Shown here: positions 13,438 to 16,000 of the stretch, piece by piece
Position numbering within the stretch: the first letter of the stretch is position 1
How the letters are laid out: the number at the start of each line of letters is the position of its first letter
Source: CAVVYV01 sp963818205
Lineage (GTDB): Bacteria > Actinomycetota > Thermoleophilia > Solirubrobacterales > 70-9
Direction: 5' to 3'
Length of the DNA stretch: 16,000 nt
Assembly: GCA_963818205.1 (NCBI GenBank)
Contig: CAWFRG010000010.1
Location: 1 to 16,000, forward strand
Translations under genes and position numbers: made by a program
The notes under the pieces: model-generated
Database searches by the model: none
What the model saw: only the letters and a program-made list of their open reading frames with translations
Told to the model about the DNA's origin: nothing

Positions 13438-14673
13438 ATGGCGGGCCCCCTCTCAGACGTCCGGATTCTCGACCTCACCCGGCTGCTGCCAGGCGGCTTC
13501 TGCACCCTGCTCCTCGGCGACCTGGGGGCCGACGTGATCAAGGTCGAGGACACCGGCGCCGGCGACTACGTTCGCTGGGCGCCGCCCTACTACGGGGACG
13601 AGGAGCAGACGGCGACCGGCACCCGCTCCGCCTACTTCCTCGCACTCAACCGGAACAAGCGCTCGATCCGCCTCGACCTGAAGCAGGAGGGTGGTCGCCG
13701 GGCGCTGCTGAAGCTGGCCGAGGGCGCCGAGGTCCTGGTCGAGAGCTTCCGGCCGGGGGTGCTCGATCGGCTCGGGGTCGGCTACGAGGCGCTGAAGGAG
13801 GCGAATCCAGCGCTCGTCTACTGCCCGATGACGGGCTACGGCCAGGACGGTCCCAACCGCGACCGGGCCGGCCACGACATGAACTACCTTGGGCTCAACG
13901 GGCTGCTCGGGTTGACCGGCGAGAAGGGCGGGCCGCCGATCCAGCCGGCGGGCCAGATCGCCGACCTCGGCGGCGGCGCGCTGATGGCGGCGCTCGGGAT
14001 CCTCGCCGCGCTCAACGAGGCGAAGCGCTCCGGCGAGGGCCAGCTGGTCGACGTCTCGATGTACGACGGCGCCCAGTCGTGGCTGGCGATGGTCGCGGCC
14101 CGCTACTTCGCCGACGGCAACGTCCCCCACCGGGGAGAGCTCGAGCTCGCCGGGGCGATCATCTGCTATCGCCCGTACGAGGCGAAGGACGGCTGGGTGA
14201 CCTGCGGTGCCCTCGAGCAGAAATTCTGGGCGGCCTGGTGCCGCGGCGTCGGCCGCGAGGACCTGATCGAGCATCAGTTCGATCCCCCCGGATCCGAGGC
14301 ACACGCCCAGGCCGTTGAGATCTTCCGCTCGAAGACCCGAGAGGAGTGGCGGGCGTTCAACGACGAGCACGACTGCTGCGTCGAGCCCGTTCTCGACCTG
14401 GACGAGGCCATCGGCTCCGAGCAGGCGGAGGCCCGGGAGATGGTGGTGGAGCTCGATCAACCCGGGTTCGGCCCGGTGCGCCAGCTCGGCTTCCCGGTGA
14501 AGCTCTCGCGCACCCCGGCCGCGATCGAGAATCCGGCTCCGGCGCTCGGCGAGCACACGGCCGAGCTGCTCGCGGAGGCCGGTTACTCGGCGGCGGAGAT
14601 TCAGGTGCTGGAGGAGCAGGGCGCGGTCAAGGGGCCCGACGCCGGGCAGAAGGCGGAGGCGTTCCGGGCATGA
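13438..14673 (+). CDS. CaiB/BaiF family protein, probably alpha-methylacyl-CoA racemase
   Basis: This 411-residue member of the class III CoA-transferase fold begins VRILDLTRLLPGGFCTLLLG. Class III transferases use one catalytic Asp. Alpha-methylacyl-CoA racemases use a His/Asp pair and a Glu. All three racemase positions appear here: His146 in AGHDMNYLGLNG, Asp176 in QIADLGGG and Glu260 in GALEQKFW, matching His126, Asp156 and Glu241 of the M. tuberculosis racemase MCR. Inverting 2-methyl branches would let the pathway's dehydrogenase use both isomers. ATG 13438 lies two bases after the BKACE stop without a clear ribosome binding site, implying coupling. The stop overlaps the MerR gene as ATGA. 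A CoA-transferase role cannot be excluded. Confidence 0.85.
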   Translation: MAGPLSDVRILDLTRLLPGGFCTLLLGDLGADVIKVEDTGAGDYVRWAPPYYGDEEQTATGTRSAYFLALNRNKRSIRLDLKQEGGRRALLKLAEGAEVLVESFRPGVLDRLGVGYEALKEANPALVYCPMTGYGQDGPNRDRAGHDMNYLGLNGLLGLTGEKGGPPIQPAGQIADLGGGALMAALGILAALNEAKRSGEGQLVDVSMYDGAQSWLAMVAARYFADGNVPHRGELELAGAIICYRPYEAKDGWVTCGALEQKFWAAWCRGVGREDLIEHQFDPPGSEAHAQAVEIFRSKTREEWRAFNDEHDCCVEPVLDLDEAIGSEQAEAREMVVELDQPGFGPVRQLGFPVKLSRTPAAIENPAPALGEHTAELLAEAGYSAAEIQVLEEQGAVKGPDAGQKAEAFRA

Positions 14674-15395
14674 GCGCCCCGGAGACCAAGAACGAGGAGA
14701 TGCTGCGGATGGGGGAGCTGGCGGAGGCATCGGGCGTCTCCGCGGCGACGATCAAGCATTACCTCCGCGAGGGCCTGCTGCCCGAGCCGGTCAAGACCTC
14801 CCGCAACATGGCCTATTACCCGGCCGAGTTCGCCGAGCGGATCCGCCTGATCAAGCAGCTTCAGGAGGAGCGCTACATGCCGCTGCGGGTGATCAAGGAC
14901 CTGCTCGAGGAGGACCCGGAGCGCGCCAAGGCCCTGATCGAGCTCGGCGACAAGATGCTGGAGCGGGTGCTGGAGGGGGAGAGCGAGCGGGTCAGCGCCG
15001 CCGAGGTCCGCCACCGCTACGGCGTTCCGCAGGAGGCGCTCGACCGCCTCGCCGAGCTCGAGGTGATCACACCCGACGAGAAGGGCTACTCGCCCAGCGA
15101 CGTGCGGATCGTCGAGGCGATCAGCCGCTTCCGGGCCGGTGGCTACGACGAACGGATCGGCTTCACCGTCTACGACACCCTCCGCTACAAGGGCGCGATG
15201 TCCGACCTGGTCAGCGAGGAGGTCGACGTGCTGATGGAGCGGCTCGCCGGCGAGATGGACGGCGACGAGGCGATGCGGCTGATCGAGGCGGGCACCCAGC
15301 CGCTCAACGACCTGCTGGCGGCGTTGCACACCAAGGCCCTGGTGGCCGAGCTCGAGCGCCGCCGCGGCTCGGACGGCGAGAAATCGAACGGTTAG
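14670..15395 (+). CDS. MerR-family transcriptional regulator with a second HTH-like segment
   Basis: This 241-residue regulator has an N-terminal MerR DNA-binding domain: helix-turn-helix at about 12-38 (MGELAEASGVSAATIKHYLR), wing (TSRNMAYYPAEFAERIRLIK) and the helix QEERYMPLRVIKDLLEED. Residues 108-150 look like a degenerate second MerR-type motif (VSAAEVRHRYGVPQEALDRL, then GYSPSDVRIVEAI). The C-terminal 90 residues have no cysteines arranged for metal binding, so an acyl-CoA or other organic effector is more likely. LiuR, the regulator of leucine degradation in many proteobacteria, is also MerR-family, which fits the context. ATG 14670 overlaps the racemase stop as ATGA. It probably controls the divergent promoters at 9924-10026, where paired dyad sites are found. 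Confidence 0.85.
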   Translation: MSAPETKNEEMLRMGELAEASGVSAATIKHYLREGLLPEPVKTSRNMAYYPAEFAERIRLIKQLQEERYMPLRVIKDLLEEDPERAKALIELGDKMLERVLEGESERVSAAEVRHRYGVPQEALDRLAELEVITPDEKGYSPSDVRIVEAISRFRAGGYDERIGFTVYDTLRYKGAMSDLVSEEVDVLMERLAGEMDGDEAMRLIEAGTQPLNDLLAALHTKALVAELERRRGSDGEKSNG

Positions 15396-15399
15396 CGAG

Positions 15400-16000
15400 G
15401 TGGCCGGCTGGGCGCTTGGCCTGCTGGTCGTCTATCTGGCCTTCGCCTTCGGCGTCCGGGTGGTGGTCGCCCTGCGGACCACGGGGCGGACCGGAATCGC
15501 CAGCCTCGGCGGCGCCCCGCCGCTGGAGCTGGTCGGCGGAGGGCTCTTCGTCGCCTCGGTGGCGATGGGATCGCTCAACCCGGTTCTGGTCCTCGCCGAC
15601 GTGATCGAGCCGATCGAGGATCTCGAGACCGACGCTTTGCGGGCGATCGGGTTCGTCTGTTGCGGCGTCGGGATCGTCGGTACCTTCCTCGCCCAGATGG
15701 CGATGGGCGCCTCGTGGCGGATCGGCGTCGACGAGAGCGAGCGCACCGAGCTGGTCACCGGCGGCGTCTTCGCCCTCTGCCGCAACCCGATCTACACCTT
15801 CATGGTGGTCGCCTGGGTGGGCTTCGCCCTATTGGTGCCGACCTGGCTCTCGCTCGCCTCGATCCCGGTGGGGATCGTCGCCTTCGAGGTGCAGGTCCGC
15901 CTGGTCGAGGAGCCCTTCCTGCTGCGGGCCCACGGTGAGCCCTACCGCGGCTGGGCCTCCCGGGTGGGCCGCTTCCTGCCGGGGTTGGGGCGCCTCACCA
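15400..16000 (+). CDS. Isoprenylcysteine carboxyl methyltransferase-like membrane protein (cut by window edge)
   Basis: This integral membrane protein opens at GTG 15400, four bases after the MerR stop, and stays open for 200 residues to the window end. It has about four hydrophobic segments (roughly 3-25, 44-66, 83-105 and 132-165). The ICMT/PEMT-type SAM and substrate region reads GGVFALCRNPIYTFMVVAW (121-139), then VEEPFLLRAHGEPYRGW (169-185). Bacterial members are about 200 residues, so only a few codons should be missing. The family methylates lipids or small substrates at the membrane, with mostly unknown targets in bacteria. Its place at the end of the operon may be co-regulation only; the link to the catabolic genes is unclear. 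There is no strong ribosome binding site, so it is probably translated by coupling. Confidence 0.8.
   Translation, partial: MAGWALGLLVVYLAFAFGVRVVVALRTTGRTGIASLGGAPPLELVGGGLFVASVAMGSLNPVLVLADVIEPIEDLETDALRAIGFVCCGVGIVGTFLAQMAMGASWRIGVDESERTELVTGGVFALCRNPIYTFMVVAWVGFALLVPTWLSLASIPVGIVAFEVQVRLVEEPFLLRAHGEPYRGWASRVGRFLPGLGRLT

Noticed and set aside
13453..14730. Long minus-strand open frame opposite the racemase-like gene
   Set aside because: Antisense shadow of a clear family member; no motif and no start signals.
1..16000. CRISPR array, tRNA, rRNA, insertion sequence or phage genes
   Set aside because: I saw no regularly spaced repeats, tRNA-like cloverleaf, transposase motif or phage protein; the repeats found are regulatory in scale.

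Overview
The window reads as a chromosomal segment of a high-GC actinobacterium. The evidence is strong G/C bias at third codon positions, frequent GTG starts, short-overlap operons, apparently leaderless promoters, an FprB-like ferredoxin/reductase pair and an ECF42-type sigma factor with DGPF/YCII partners. Thermoleophilia (Solirubrobacterales) is my best guess from the overall look of the proteins, but nothing here proves it.

Layout. 1-433 (minus): N-terminus of an MMPL/RND transporter running off the left edge. 434-715: divergent control region with inverted repeats. 716-2665 (plus): NarL-type two-component system, histidine kinase then response regulator, overlapping by GTGA. 2780-4437 (plus): FprB-like ferredoxin and ferredoxin-NADP reductase, overlapping by ATGA. 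4438-6043 (minus): acyl-CoA dehydrogenase (ACAD) carrying an N-terminal SnoaL/NTF2-like domain, convergent with the reductase with no base between the two stop codons. 6142-8661 (plus): three YCII/DGPF proteins around an ECF42-type sigma factor. 8670-8709: bidirectional terminator hairpin. 8715-9923 (minus): a second ACAD. 9924-10026: divergent promoter region with two copies of a dyad motif. 10027-16000 (plus): tightly coupled six-gene run of crotonase-fold enzyme, acyl-CoA carboxyltransferase, beta-keto acid cleavage enzyme (BKACE), alpha-methylacyl-CoA racemase-like protein, MerR-family regulator and ICMT-like membrane methyltransferase (cut by the right edge).

How the genes work together. 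The right half resembles a leucine (liu) or acyclic-terpene (atu) type catabolic cluster: an isovaleryl-type dehydrogenase, a carboxyltransferase, a hydratase-fold enzyme and a MerR regulator, as in liu operons controlled by LiuR. A racemase and a BKACE stand where a biotin carboxylase and an HMG-CoA-type lyase would be expected. The DGPF/ECF42 block is probably autoregulated: the two YCII genes that follow a putative ECF promoter share a 5'-leader hairpin with the same 6-bp stem, and the internal YCII gene lacks it.

Data quality. Seven single-base frameshifts fall in three genes between about 1135 and 5242, and I see none in the right-hand 10 kb. This looks more like local sequence error than real gene decay, so the kinase, the reductase and the first dehydrogenase are described as reconstructed genes.
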